Assembly (NCBI RefSeq): GCF_001456025.1 | Contig: NZ_LMTZ01000127.1 | Span: 1 to 64,000, forward strand | DNA length: 64,000 nt | Source of the DNA: Mastigocoleus testarum BC008 | Lineage (GTDB): Bacteria; Cyanobacteriota; Cyanobacteriia; Cyanobacteriales; Nostocaceae | Direction of reading: 5' to 3' | Shown here: piece by piece, positions 10,126-19,660 of the stretch | How positions within the stretch are numbered: the stretch's first letter is position 1 | How the letters are laid out: each line of letters begins with the position of its first letter | The notes under the pieces: model-generated | Databases searched by the model: none | Told to the model about the DNA's origin: nothing | Seen by the model: only the letters and a program-made list of their open reading frames with translations | Program-made: the position numbers and the translations under genes

Positions 10126-10317
10126 CAGAATAATTGCAGAATATCTGGCAATGATAGAAACGTGATTATAGCTTTTTTCTGCTCGGGCAACTACAAATCA
10201 GTGAAAACAGATCTTGATTTGGTAACATCAACGTAAATAATCACAATAAAAAAGCCAGCGAGAAGGAACTTATTTTTTTGCTTCACAAAATATAAAAAAA
10301 CTGGAAATATAAAAAAA

Positions 10318-10369
10318 ACTGGCGCTCAAAAATCAAAAGTATGATTTTACGGGTTTTGAGCGCAAGTTT
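10318..10369 (-). terminator. Rho-independent terminator (probably bidirectional)
   Basis: A perfect 10-bp stem GCGCTCAAAA / TTTTGAGCGC (10322-10331 and 10354-10363) has a 22-nt loop. On the minus strand it is followed by CAGTTTTTTTT, and on the plus strand by AAGTTTTTTC. It lies about 60 bp downstream of the 1612-residue protein gene on the minus strand. Confidence 0.85.
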
Positions 10370-10424
10370 TTTCAGAGATGTATCGCGATCGAATTGTAGG
10401 ACAAGAGCAAAATTTCAAACAGTT

Positions 10425-13400
10425 TTAAGTTGTTGGAAAATTAACTCGTACAATTACATCATTAAAGTCATTGTCCCCACCACCAGATAAATCTTCAAAA
10501 CCAAAGCTATTATCACCAAGTAAACGAATATGGTCAGCCCGATCCGTATTTGCTCCCAAGAAGGAGAAGTAGACTTCTGCATTGTTATTAATTGCTTCAT
10601 CCACAGTTCCATCTACAACAATGAAGGAGGCTAAAATACTTCCACCCTCCAAAATTCCATCAAAGGTAGCAGTTTGCTGATTATCTGCTTGAAGCAAATC
10701 TAAACCTGTGATGCGATTTGTTAAAGCAGCTTCTGTATATCCACTATCACCAGGATTCAAATCTGCCACACCATCACTATTTATATCAATACCACCGTTA
10801 GTATCGGTAATTTGATAGAAACCAACAAGATTATCGAAATTCGCTTCCCTGTGTACTTCAACATTGACTGATACTTGACCGGTGATATCGGTCAAATCGA
10901 TAATTTCATTTTGTGTTTGTCCTTGTAAATTAGTGCTGGAAGTAGGAGCATCTTGAGTAAGTTGTACGCTCAACTCCATATCTGTGAAGTCACTATTACC
11001 TATTTCATCTGACCAGTTTAATTTAAAGCCTTCTGTCGCAAAGTCAGATACTTGTAGGTTGGAGGAATCGGAAAAGAATATAGGTAAATTTGTTGTTCCG
11101 CTTGCTTGTAATTCAGTTAGTGTTGTATCAGTTGTACCATTAGATACTAGATAGAAGCCCAAACGTGCATCGGAATCAACTTCAAGTACCCTTTCAATAT
11201 CTTCCAAGTCAAATCCAGTAGGGCGATTTGCAATTGCTGAGAAGATGACTTGTGCTTTTTCTAAAGCTGCTTGGAGATAACCCTCTGAACCAGGAGTTAA
11301 CCCATCAATATTACCGTTTTCATCATCTACAACAAATACACCCACCTCATTGACATTTTCGGTGTCGTTGTTAGTTAAAGTAAATTTGATGTTGGTAGGG
11401 TCTCCTCCATTCAAAGTAAATATTCCGTTATTACTTTCAGTATCAAACTGAGCAGGAGGAACATCATTAAGGTTGACAGTGACGTTTGCTGTATCACTTA
11501 AACTACCTGTATCTGTTGCTGTAACCTCTAAATTGAAGCTAGGGGTGGTTTCAAAGTCGAGGTCATCTTTGTCATTAACAATAATTGCTCCCGTAGAGGG
11601 ATCAATTGCAAAAGCTAGGTTACTATCATTATCTGGGTCAAGGTTTCCGGAAGTTATTGCAAAAGTTAGAGCTTCATCTTCGGGGTCGGTTGCGGTAATA
11701 ATCCCTACTTGTGTTCCTTCGTCACTATTTTCATCTATGGTGAAGGTAGCATCATCAACAGTAAGTTCTTCCTCCTCATCAGTAACGCTAATAGTCAAGT
11801 CTTGAGTTACAGTTTCACTTCCATCAGAAACACCAACAGAAACTTGGTAATTGTTATCAGTATTAGCATCGGATGCAGTTTCAAAATCGGGAGGATTATT
11901 AAAGCTTAATTCCCCACTGTTGGAATCGATAGTAAATAATCCTTGGTCAGCACCACCCAATAAGTTAAATGTTAGGTCATTACCTTCTGCATCTTCTGCG
12001 GTAATTGTTCCTACTGTTGTGGTGTTTTCTGCAACTGAGAATGTTGGATTACTGGTGATAGTTGGTGGTGTGTTAACATCATCATCAAGTATTGTAAATA
12101 TCAAATCCTCACTTGGAACTAATGCAGACCCTGAAACACTTGTTAGCTTAATTCCAAATGTCTCATCATCTTCAATTTCTTGATCTGGATTGATAGAAAT
12201 ATCAATTGTTTTTATATCTTCACTAGCAGCAAAAGTTACTTCACGTGAAGAAAAACCATCGACGAAATCAGATGCTTGAGCAGGATTATCACCAGCAGCA
12301 ATAATTTCAATATTAATTGTGTCAGTTCCATTTAAACCGCCAAAGCGATCAAGTGTGAGTGTGAGAGTCGATGGAGCATCGGAATCTCCTTCTACAACTG
12401 TAGGATCGTCAGCAGTAATAGCCATGCTGATTACACTATCATCATCAATGATATTGACCCCAGCAGTTTCTGTTGTTGCTCCATCAGCAAATGTTCCACC
12501 AGAAACCACACTCAGATCGAGAAATACAGATTCATCTCCTTCAACATCAGTATCTCCTAATATTTCCAGCGTAATATCACCAGAGCTTTGTCCCGCAGCA
12601 ATTGTCAATTGACCTGTAGTTTCTATAAAGTCAGTTCCTGCATCTGCATCATCTGAACGAGTAGTAAAATCAATTACTACATCTTCAGTTGTGGTACTAG
12701 AAAGATTAACAGTAAAGGTCGCAGTAGTTGAACCAGTATTACCTTCTGCGATCGAGATACCTTGGTTTGCTAAAGATAGTATTGGTGTAACCGCCAGTGT
12801 ATCAACAGCTAGTCGAACATCACTGAATTCAATAAATTCTACATTTAGTAAAGTATTATCAGTACCGATATTGACTACATTCCCATTTTTGGAAACACCA
12901 CCAGCCCCCTCTTGAGTCTTATTGATTTCCACAGTATCGATACCTGCACCACCGTCTACCAGGTTGACACCACCTGAGAGAATAAAACGGTCATTTCCAC
13001 CATTACCAAATATGGTGTTTTCACCGTTACTAACTCGTATAGTATTATCAAGGTCGTTAGCGTTGATTTCTCGAATTACTGGCTGACTTACTATAGTATT
13101 TTCAAGACTAATTTGATTATTTTCTTGGCTGATCGACTGGCTCACCGTAGACTCAATGAAGTCAGTTTGATTCACACTGAAGGTAATAATTTGTTTTGTT
13201 CCATTATCCGTTTGCTGTGTGACCTGTTCCTGACCCGTGGTAATTTTATAGTCTAGAGAAGTTGTTGGAGTACCATCATTAAACACCACATCGAAGGTGA
13301 TATCATTTTCTGCTTCCCGTGTGACTTCGAGTCCATCAATAGTACCTTCAAATTTGAGACCAAGTGTATCCTCAACCAATTGATCTGGAGTAATTGTATC

Positions 13401-15263
13401 GACTACAGTACCACCTAATTTCACATCAATGCGTTCAATGATATTTTTATCTACAGTTGCTGCATTAAATTCTGTGATTAAGTCAGCAGGATCTGAAAGC
13501 ACAACAGCATCATCTGAATCGACAATGTTTAATTGACTTAAACTCGGATTACCAATACCAAAAGCACGAACTTCTGCTAATTGTTGTAACTGTGTAGCAC
13601 TTGACGAGAAGTCAGGACCGTTATTAAATCCATCAGAGAGAAAATAAGCAATATTAGTTGCATTATTATTGCGTGACGTAAAGAAATTTTGTGCTTCAAC
13701 TAAAGCTGAATTAAAGTTTGTACTACCACCAGCAATTAACCCATTGATAGTAGAAATTGTGGTAGGTGCATCTAGTGGAGCGAATAAAGATGCAGAACTA
13801 TCAAAATCTACGACAGCAAATTCACTATTATTGGCAATACCATCATCAATTAAAGATTGAGTTAATTCTTGGTAGGCAGCTTTAGCTTGTACAATTCTGT
13901 TTCCAGACATACTACCGGAACTGTCAATAATATAGGCAAAATTGTATAAGATTCCCTGTTCAGAACCAATAGTAAGAGTATAGTTTACATCACCGTCAAA
14001 CATCCAAGCTGGAGATTCAACAGTAATTGTCCCAATTTTGTTACCGCCATTATCAAGAATATCTTCTTCGGGAGTAATAAGCGCACCATCTTTTAACTTT
14101 GTGTTGTCGTTGGGGTCTACTTGGAGTGGTACAAAGAAAAGATTTCCATCATCGTCGGTACCATTATCATCCGCATCAACAAATTCAAAGACACCGAATT
14201 CAATATCCTTGGTGGTATCTGTAGCATCACTCTGGCTTCCACGTGCATGTGTGAATTCAAATGCAGGATTGGAGGGGTCAGTAATTGTAAAATCATAGTT
14301 GGTGAATATTTCCGAGAAGAGGGCTTGATCGACACCATCGCCACCTTCTAAGCGGTCATTTGCACCACCACCAAATAATTGGTCATTACCATCGTTTCCT
14401 AGGATGCGTTCTCTACGGTAAGAACCGAAAATATCATCGTTAGCAGTACTACCAATGATTGCATTTTCTGAAAGGTCATTAGCATTGGTTGTTCCAGAAT
14501 CAGTTTCAATCTGGTCGATTATTTCATCATAAATATCCGTCGTAATCAGCACACCACTGTTGTATGTGCTTCCTCCGTAAGCATGAATCCCTAAAACGCG
14601 AGGATTACTCTCACCGTCAAGAGTGTGCCAAACACCACTTCCGCTCTGACCACCAGCAGTGTCAACATCTTGAGAGTAGAAAAAACGTCCGCTAAATGTA
14701 CCTACAATATTACCTGGTGATTCTGCTGCACCTGGAGAACGTACTAAATCACGTCCCCGTCGCCCAGTGTTACCTGGTATATTACCTGAGACATTGTCTC
14801 CTGGATATCCTGCTGTATCAATAGTTAAACCTCCAGCAGTTTCAGGATCGACAAACGCAATTAGACCAATTACATCAGTGTCAGGAAGTAAAGTATTACT
14901 AGTTGTAAAAACAGCAATATCATCTCCTGGACTCTCTGTTATGTTGTAATTATCTACGAAATTTACATTTGTAACATTTGCTGCTGGGTCACCTGTAGCT
15001 CCGATAAAACGAGAGTTCAAAGCATTCTGGTTTGCACTAACAGTGGCCCTTAAAGCAGTAGCATTTGTATTATTACGGGCATTGTAAGCATTGTGACCTG
15101 CGGTAAGCACATGATTTGGTGCTATGGCTATTCCAGTACCGATACCACCACCACTACCAAATCGAGCATCCACAGCCGTAACAGTAGAAAAAGGAAATGT
15201 ACCAAACGAAGTAATAACCTGTCTACTATCAGGACCAATTACGCTCATTTCAATATTCTCCAA
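10425..15263 (-). CDS. Giant multidomain surface protein (protease, RTX, VWA, Calx-beta)
   Basis: The 1612-residue protein begins with a trypsin/V8-like serine protease domain. The triad is visible as LTAGHN (H57), DDIAVF (D114 or D115) and GGQSGSGVW (S207). RTX-like calcium repeats follow (about 285-312, GNDGNDQLFGGG and NDRLEGGDG). Next comes a VWA domain with a MIDAS motif (DSSGSMSG, about 450-620), then a second short RTX-like patch (NGGNDRF). Two Calx-beta modules (about 880-1110) and cadherin-like repeats (about 1115-1330) come next. The C-terminus holds two DUF4114-like segments ending FEDLSGGGDNDFNDVIV. There is no N-terminal signal peptide, which with the RTX repeats suggests type I secretion (inference). 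Acidic calcium-binding character dominates. It probably acts outside the cell in adhesion or matrix remodelling, with proteolysis possible. Confidence 0.85.
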   Translation of the reverse strand: MENIEMSVIGPDSRQVITSFGTFPFSTVTAVDARFGSGGGIGTGIAIAPNHVLTAGHNAYNARNNTNATALRATVSANQNALNSRFIGATGDPAANVTNVNFVDNYNITESPGDDIAVFTTSNTLLPDTDVIGLIAFVDPETAGGLTIDTAGYPGDNVSGNIPGNTGRRGRDLVRSPGAAESPGNIVGTFSGRFFYSQDVDTAGGQSGSGVWHTLDGESNPRVLGIHAYGGSTYNSGVLITTDIYDEIIDQIETDSGTTNANDLSENAIIGSTANDDIFGSYRRERILGNDGNDQLFGGGANDRLEGGDGVDQALFSEIFTNYDFTITDPSNPAFEFTHARGSQSDATDTTKDIEFGVFEFVDADDNGTDDDGNLFFVPLQVDPNDNTKLKDGALITPEEDILDNGGNKIGTITVESPAWMFDGDVNYTLTIGSEQGILYNFAYIIDSSGSMSGNRIVQAKAAYQELTQSLIDDGIANNSEFAVVDFDSSASLFAPLDAPTTISTINGLIAGGSTNFNSALVEAQNFFTSRNNNATNIAYFLSDGFNNGPDFSSSATQLQQLAEVRAFGIGNPSLSQLNIVDSDDAVVLSDPADLITEFNAATVDKNIIERIDVKLGGTVVDTITPDQLVEDTLGLKFEGTIDGLEVTREAENDITFDVVFNDGTPTTSLDYKITTGQEQVTQQTDNGTKQIITFSVNQTDFIESTVSQSISQENNQISLENTIVSQPVIREINANDLDNTIRVSNGENTIFGNGGNDRFILSGGVNLVDGGAGIDTVEINKTQEGAGGVSKNGNVVNIGTDNTLLNVEFIEFSDVRLAVDTLAVTPILSLANQGISIAEGNTGSTTATFTVNLSSTTTEDVVIDFTTRSDDADAGTDFIETTGQLTIAAGQSSGDITLEILGDTDVEGDESVFLDLSVVSGGTFADGATTETAGVNIIDDDSVISMAITADDPTVVEGDSDAPSTLTLTLDRFGGLNGTDTINIEIIAAGDNPAQASDFVDGFSSREVTFAASEDIKTIDISINPDQEIEDDETFGIKLTSVSGSALVPSEDLIFTILDDDVNTPPTITSNPTFSVAENTTTVGTITAEDAEGNDLTFNLLGGADQGLFTIDSNSGELSFNNPPDFETASDANTDNNYQVSVGVSDGSETVTQDLTISVTDEEEELTVDDATFTIDENSDEGTQVGIITATDPEDEALTFAITSGNLDPDNDSNLAFAIDPSTGAIIVNDKDDLDFETTPSFNLEVTATDTGSLSDTANVTVNLNDVPPAQFDTESNNGIFTLNGGDPTNIKFTLTNNDTENVNEVGVFVVDDENGNIDGLTPGSEGYLQAALEKAQVIFSAIANRPTGFDLEDIERVLEVDSDARLGFYLVSNGTTDTTLTELQASGTTNLPIFFSDSSNLQVSDFATEGFKLNWSDEIGNSDFTDMELSVQLTQDAPTSSTNLQGQTQNEIIDLTDITGQVSVNVEVHREANFDNLVGFYQITDTNGGIDINSDGVADLNPGDSGYTEAALTNRITGLDLLQADNQQTATFDGILEGGSILASFIVVDGTVDEAINNNAEVYFSFLGANTDRADHIRLLGDNSFGFEDLSGGGDNDFNDVIVRVNFPTT

Positions 15264-15289
15264 AAAATAATAAAATGAAAATTAGCGGA

Positions 15290-16411
15290 CTAGTCTTTTG
15301 ATGTAATATGCTGCTCTATACAGAGCTTTACGCCAGAAGAGGTCTTTTGAACAGTTGTCAAAAGGCTGTTTTGAAGTAGAGCGCGATCTATATCTCTACG
15401 CTCCTTCACTAGACGAGGTGTAGCGATATCGTCAAGGTTAAATAGTTCTAAAAGGGCTTGTTGCTCACCATCACTTGAGGGGGGACGCATTCGTGCTAAA
15501 GTATTTTTGTCTAAAGAGAGTTTACCAACTCCATCAATAACTGTTCTTGAACCATCTTTAATTCCTTTAATTAAGGTTTTCGGTGGTGTAGCGTAAGTTA
15601 ATCCTCCTACTGCACCAACCACAGCAAACTGGTCAGAAATTGCTACAGTACTTCCCATATGAGCATTGGGAACAGCAAGTCTTTGGGGTTTATTTTCTGA
15701 TGTTTCCAAGTCAAACAACCAAGCAGCTCCTGTATCATCAAAGGTCGAACCAACGAGGAGTAGATTATTTTTAAGATCGATATCAACACCAAAATTCTGT
15801 TCTGCACTATTTGTAGGTGAAAAAATCTGCTTTACATTACCTTCTGTTAACAAATTGACTTTACCAATCCATCCACCAGGTTCTTCTTCTTCCTTGATAC
15901 TGAAAGCAATTCTTCCTCCATCTGCGGAAACCGAGAAACCAGAAATTTCACCACCACTAAGTGCATCAATCCGTTTCACTTCTGCTTTCTTATCAAGCAA
16001 AACTTTATATACTCCACCAGAGAAAGATACTCCAAGTTGATTAGTATATTGAAAAATTTCTTGATTATTTGGCTTATGCTTCTCAGTGTATGCACCAACA
16101 ACTAAAGTCGATTTGTCTAAAGAAATATCATAACCAAACCCAGAGCCGACAACTTCAGCAGCAGAACCTTTTGGAGGCAAAATTTCTCTTGTTCTTAACC
16201 ACTTTTGATTACGATTATGGCTATATACAAGAACGCGATTTGCTTCTGGATCGCCAACTGCTAAATAGCGATCGCTAATTGCTAAAGCGTAACCAAATGA
16301 CTTACTATCACCAGGTTCTGATAATAAGCATGTTTGCACGGAGGTTGAGGTACTTTTCACTGCAAATAACACCCCAAATATAATTAGTAAAATGAAGTAA
16401 TTACTTTTCAT
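15290..16411 (-). CDS. FG-GAP-like beta-propeller protein, exported
   Basis: The 373-residue protein has an N-terminal hydrophobic signal (YFILLIIFGVLFAVKS). Repeated blades follow, with the integrin-like pattern: FGYALAISDRYLAVGDPEANRVLVY, FGYDISLDKSTLVVGAY, FGVDIDLKNNLLLVGSTFDD and MGSTVAISDQFAVVGAVGG (quoted in pieces under 20 residues each where split by blades). About five blades are clear. The family folds as a beta propeller, often extracellular and sometimes calcium-binding. The gene lies 26 bp upstream of the giant RTX/VWA gene on the same strand, so the two are probably one operon and may act together at the surface. No catalytic motif is visible. Confidence 0.7.
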   Translation of the reverse strand: MKSNYFILLIIFGVLFAVKSTSTSVQTCLLSEPGDSKSFGYALAISDRYLAVGDPEANRVLVYSHNRNQKWLRTREILPPKGSAAEVVGSGFGYDISLDKSTLVVGAYTEKHKPNNQEIFQYTNQLGVSFSGGVYKVLLDKKAEVKRIDALSGGEISGFSVSADGGRIAFSIKEEEEPGGWIGKVNLLTEGNVKQIFSPTNSAEQNFGVDIDLKNNLLLVGSTFDDTGAAWLFDLETSENKPQRLAVPNAHMGSTVAISDQFAVVGAVGGLTYATPPKTLIKGIKDGSRTVIDGVGKLSLDKNTLARMRPPSSDGEQQALLELFNLDDIATPRLVKERRDIDRALLQNSLLTTVQKTSSGVKLCIEQHITSKD

Positions 16412-16826
16412 ACGACTTAATAAATACGAATGTATTAATGATACTCAGTGCATCAGTACAAACCCTAGTCATATAAAAAATCATAGTGGGATGTATCGAA
16501 CGAGAAAACAGTCATTACTGATTTGATGACGCAGGTTAAAACCTATTTTTTCTAGTTTCTTATTTGTGAAATAAAATATATAAACTTGACAACAAGTATA
16601 CTATTACGCGTACCTCCGATAAGGTTGTTCTTTTTAATACTTTTGATTTATTTGTATGCAATGATATTTTCAAGGTAGCATAAGACACTTTTCGTTAACC
16701 GGTATTAGTGTGTATGCAAATTATGTTTTGCCAAAAATTTATTAATAATTGATTCAGTAAATCACAGTTTGAAGCTATTAGAAATGATGAACTAAATCGT
16801 TTCCCAGGAATTTTAAATACAAAAAT
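16412..16826. other. Spacer, no gene seen
   Basis: The AT-rich stretch separates the end of the far-red cluster from the FG-GAP gene, whose promoter it should contain. No coding frame or RNA gene is recognisable. Confidence 0.5.
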
Positions 16827-16860
16827 AAAGGTGATAGCTTAGAAAGCCCTATCACCCTTT
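16827..16860 (-). terminator. Terminator of the psbB2-psaF2-psaJ2 side
   Basis: The stem AAAGGTGATAG / CTATCACCCTTT (one bulged C) is extended inside by CTT/AAG. Read on the minus strand it is followed by a T-rich tail, TTTATTTTTG. It lies about 50 bp past the psaJ2 stop and is the expected end of the left arm of the far-red cluster. Confidence 0.85.
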
Positions 16861-16910
16861 AGGTATATCACAATCTTATTAACTAAAAGAAAATAGCCAA
16901 AGTTATCAAA

Positions 16911-17060
16911 TTATTTTGGTAAAGAATGGAAAAAAGTGCCGTATTGTAGTCCAGGGAAAAGGTAATTTAACACAATGAAAACCATGAACAGGATAACTAC
17001 TGCCAAAGTCGCAACAACAGGAGCAGTAGAAAGATATTTCAAAAAATAACGTGACTCCAT
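16911..17060 (-). CDS. psaJ2: Photosystem I subunit IX, far-red paralog
   Basis: The 49-codon gene begins MESRYFLKYLSTAPVVATL. The YFLKYLSTAPV stretch is the conserved PsaJ N-terminus. One membrane helix follows (LAVVILFMVFIVLNYLF), then FPGLQYGTFFHSLPK, a PsaJ-like end. PsaJ is a single-helix PSI subunit that sits beside PsaF. It lies 66 bp downstream of psaF2 in the same direction, the usual psaF-psaJ order. An AGGAG-type ribosome site (reverse of ctcct, about 17070-17074) precedes the ATG. The transmembrane part diverges from ordinary PsaJ, which fits a far-red specific copy. Confidence 0.9.
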   Translation of the reverse strand: MESRYFLKYLSTAPVVATLAVVILFMVFIVLNYLFPGLQYGTFFHSLPK

Positions 17061-17126
17061 TATTGATTCTCCTTAGATCGAGCAAGTGAAGCTAATTAAA
17101 GAATTAATTGCTAAGTACAAAATTAA

Positions 17127-17609
17127 CTAACGAATAGAAATCGGAATTTCCTCATCCTTAGCGACTAAGTCACCACTAAGGAATTCTTTGACTGTTAATA
17201 AAGGCCACATCAGAGCCGCCACCATGCAACTAAAAAACAGTGGCACATCAATAAACAGTTCCTTTTCTTCCCCTGCGCCTTCTTTTCTAATTGCTCGTAG
17301 ATAAGAACGACCACTCCAACCAATCCAACCTGCAATGTATAGAAACATCACAATCGGAGTCAATACATCAAATGCAAGGCTGAGTCGGTCAAGTACTAAA
17401 TGGGGTAAACCATCATCCCCACAGAGTAGACGTGAATAAGCTTTAAATGGCTGAGTGGTGTAATAACTATCAGGTGCATTTTGCATTCTTTCTACAAACG
17501 CAGCTGATTCATTGCAAGGTACAAGTGTAGTATTCTCAGCCATTGCAACGGGAGCAAAGTTCATCCAAAGAAAAGCTGCTGCAAGTAGCGCCAAAAATAA
17601 TTTTTTCAT
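17127..17609 (-). CDS. psaF2: Photosystem I subunit III (PsaF), far-red paralog
   Basis: PsaF is a PSI subunit with a lumenal N-terminal domain and a membrane part. The 160-residue product has a signal peptide ending VAMAE. The lumenal domain has the conserved pair of cysteines (VPCNESAAF and RLLCGDDGLPHLV), then the membrane region FLYIAGWIGWSGRSYL and the C-terminal hydrophobic stretch with the Pro-rich LFFSCMVAALMWPLL. Length agrees with cyanobacterial PsaF (about 160-165). It sits between psbB2 (94 bp upstream) and psaJ2, inside a cluster where every photosystem gene is a diverged copy. This supports a far-red role over the housekeeping one. Confidence 0.95.
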   Translation of the reverse strand: MKKLFLALLAAAFLWMNFAPVAMAENTTLVPCNESAAFVERMQNAPDSYYTTQPFKAYSRLLCGDDGLPHLVLDRLSLAFDVLTPIVMFLYIAGWIGWSGRSYLRAIRKEGAGEEKELFIDVPLFFSCMVAALMWPLLTVKEFLSGDLVAKDEEIPISIR

Positions 17610-17703
17610 CTTGATTGTTCCTAAATCATCTGGAGATGTACCAGAGGCAAAGCCGACGCCGCAGGCTCTGGTATGTCCCTACATGTCTGTGTGTTTCTTC
17701 TAA

Positions 17704-19233
17704 TTAAATAGTTTGCTTTTTACGAGTAGTCAAATCGCCCACTTTCTGGAAGACGCCGAACTCTACTTGTTCGTCTAGTTCTGGGTCAATTCCAGCAAAG
17801 ACATCTCGGTAAATTGTGCGCGAACCATGCCAAATATGTCCGAAGAACCATAACAAGCCCCAAATAGTATGGGCAAAAGCAAACCACCCACGGGTACTGG
17901 TACGGAATATACCGTCAGATTTGAGGGTTTTGCTATCAAACTCAAAAATTTCGCCTAGTTGAGCACGCCGAGCCAGTGGTTTTACATCAATTGGATCTGT
18001 AAATGTTTGACCGTCCAGTGCACCACCATAGAAACTAACAGTTGTACCAGTTTGCTCAAAGCTTAGCTTTGATAATGCGCGCTGGAAGGGTATATCGGCA
18101 CGTACAACATCATCTTTGTCAGTCAAAACTACCGGAAAAGTTTCAAAGAAATTAGGCATTCGTCGTACTTTCAATTCCCGACCTTCTCCATCCCGAAAAA
18201 CTGGATGACCTGACCAAGTTAGAGCAATACCATCCCCTTTATTCATGGCTCCTACTCTGAATAAACCACCCTTAGCTGGACTATTGCCAACATAGTCATA
18301 GAAAGCCAATTTATCTGGAATACTAGACCAAGCTTGGGAAAGGTCTTTACCTTGAGCTAATTTAGTTTGCACTCTTCGATTAATTTCTTTTTGGAAATAA
18401 CCGCTGTCCCATTGATAACGAGTTGGTCCAAATAGTTCAATTGGAGTAGTAGCCGAACCATACCACATGGTGCCAGAAACAACGAAAGCCGCAAAGAAGA
18501 ATGTTGCTAGAGCGCTTGCAAGAACGGTTTCAATATTACCCATTCTTAAAGCTCTGTAAAGTACTTCTGGTGGTCGGAAAGCTATGTGGAAAATACCACC
18601 GATAATACCAACAATCCCCGCAGCAATGTGATGAGCCACAACACCACCAGGATTAAAAGGATTAAAGCCCTCTGGTCCCCATACCGGCGCAACTCCTTCG
18701 ATGTGACCATTTAATCCATAGGGGTCAGAAACCCACATACCAGGACCAAATATCCCTGTAAGGTGAAAAGCTCCGAAACCAAAACAAAGAAGACCAGCTA
18801 ATAACAAATGAATACCAAATATTTTTGGCAAGTCAAGAACTGGCTCATTAGTCTCGCGGTCTATAAATAAATCTAAATCCCAATAAACCCAGTGCCAACA
18901 AGCGGCGAGGAATAATAAGCCAGCTAAGATAATATGAGTGGCGGCGACACTTTCAAAAGTCCAAAGACTAAAACCTGTAACAGGCTCGCCCGTAATACTC
19001 CAACCGCCCCAAGATTCGGTAACACCTAATCGAGCCATAAAAGGCAATACAAACATACCCTGACGCCACATCGGGTTAAGAACAGGGTCACTGGGGTCAA
19101 AAAGGGCTAGTTCGTATAAAGCCATTGACCCCGCCCAACCAGCTGTAAGAGCTGTGTGCATCAGGTGGACAGCAATTAGTCGTCCTGGGTCATTTAAAAC
19201 TACTGTGTGAACGCGGTACCAAGGTAGTCCCAT
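17704..19233 (-). CDS. psbB2: Photosystem II CP47 antenna protein, far-red paralog
   Basis: CP47 is the inner antenna of PSII and binds about 16 chlorophylls. The 509-residue product starts [19 protein letters not shown], the standard CP47 start. It keeps the six-helix pattern with paired histidines ([67 protein letters not shown]) and the large lumenal loop between helices 5 and 6. The length equals that of ordinary CP47. Its position between psbC2 and psaF2 in the far-red cluster marks it as PsbB2. Substitutions relative to housekeeping CP47 probably tune sites for chlorophyll f, but I cannot align them here. Confidence 0.97.
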   Translation of the reverse strand: MGLPWYRVHTVVLNDPGRLIAVHLMHTALTAGWAGSMALYELALFDPSDPVLNPMWRQGMFVLPFMARLGVTESWGGWSITGEPVTGFSLWTFESVAATHIILAGLLFLAACWHWVYWDLDLFIDRETNEPVLDLPKIFGIHLLLAGLLCFGFGAFHLTGIFGPGMWVSDPYGLNGHIEGVAPVWGPEGFNPFNPGGVVAHHIAAGIVGIIGGIFHIAFRPPEVLYRALRMGNIETVLASALATFFFAAFVVSGTMWYGSATTPIELFGPTRYQWDSGYFQKEINRRVQTKLAQGKDLSQAWSSIPDKLAFYDYVGNSPAKGGLFRVGAMNKGDGIALTWSGHPVFRDGEGRELKVRRMPNFFETFPVVLTDKDDVVRADIPFQRALSKLSFEQTGTTVSFYGGALDGQTFTDPIDVKPLARRAQLGEIFEFDSKTLKSDGIFRTSTRGWFAFAHTIWGLLWFFGHIWHGSRTIYRDVFAGIDPELDEQVEFGVFQKVGDLTTRKKQTI

Positions 19234-19381
19234 TAATGATACTCCTTATTTATGAAAGAAGAATTAGGAGTCTTATCGCCCGTAGCTTTGTTATTTTGAG
19301 GGTTACTGTTTGGGTTAAGTTCATCCTCAAAATTCACAATTCAAAATTTATAGCTCCTAAATCTTCTTCATTACTTAATTT

Positions 19382-19522
19382 TCAGAAAAAAAGTTGCAGA
19401 TATGTGCCTGAGATGGAACCGGGAAAAAATTTTTTCAAAAACATCACAGTCACAGAAAAGAATGCGATCGCAATATTACCAATGACAAGAGCAATAATGT
19501 GTTCGAGTAAAAAATTCTGCAT
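19382..19522 (-). CDS. Putative 46-aa single-helix membrane protein
   Basis: Between psbC2 and psbB2 the minus strand holds ATG CAG AAT... to TGA, encoding 46 residues. They read MQNFLLEHIIALVIGNIAIA, then a hydrophobic stretch FFSVTVMFLKKFF and PGSISGTYLQLFF. One membrane helix is predicted, followed by a basic turn. Other far-red clusters carry psbH2 as a small PSII gene, but this peptide lacks the PsbH N-terminal and GWGTTP signature, so I do not name it. An alternative TTG start would extend it by 20 codons. No clear ribosome site precedes the ATG and a HIP1 octamer lies inside. It may be a new small photosystem subunit or a chance frame. Confidence 0.35.
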   Translation of the reverse strand: MQNFLLEHIIALVIGNIAIAFFSVTVMFLKKFFPGSISGTYLQLFF

Positions 19523-19616
19523 CGGTACAACCAAAATCAAAACTTTTACTAAAATTGGAAAATATGAAAGACTAAAGCCCAATGATGAGTAAACATTTAC
19601 GAGTTAACAGTTAGCT

Positions 19617-19660
19617 TGCAACTGATAACTGATAACTGGTAACTGGTAACTGACAACTGA
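19617..19660. repeat. Heptamer tandem repeat (AACTGRT)
   Basis: About six units of the type AACTGAT / AACTGGT run up to the stop codon of psbC2. Such heptamer arrays are typical of spacers in heterocyst-forming cyanobacteria. Confidence 0.8.

Noticed and set aside
11473-14351. Several open frames opposite the giant surface protein
   Set aside because: They are Ser/Val-rich shadows of the Asp/Thr-rich repeats on the other strand, with no starts or similarity.
19382-19522. Naming the 46-aa ORF psbH2
   Set aside because: The PsbH N-terminal region and the GWGTTP-type motif are not present, so position alone does not support the name.
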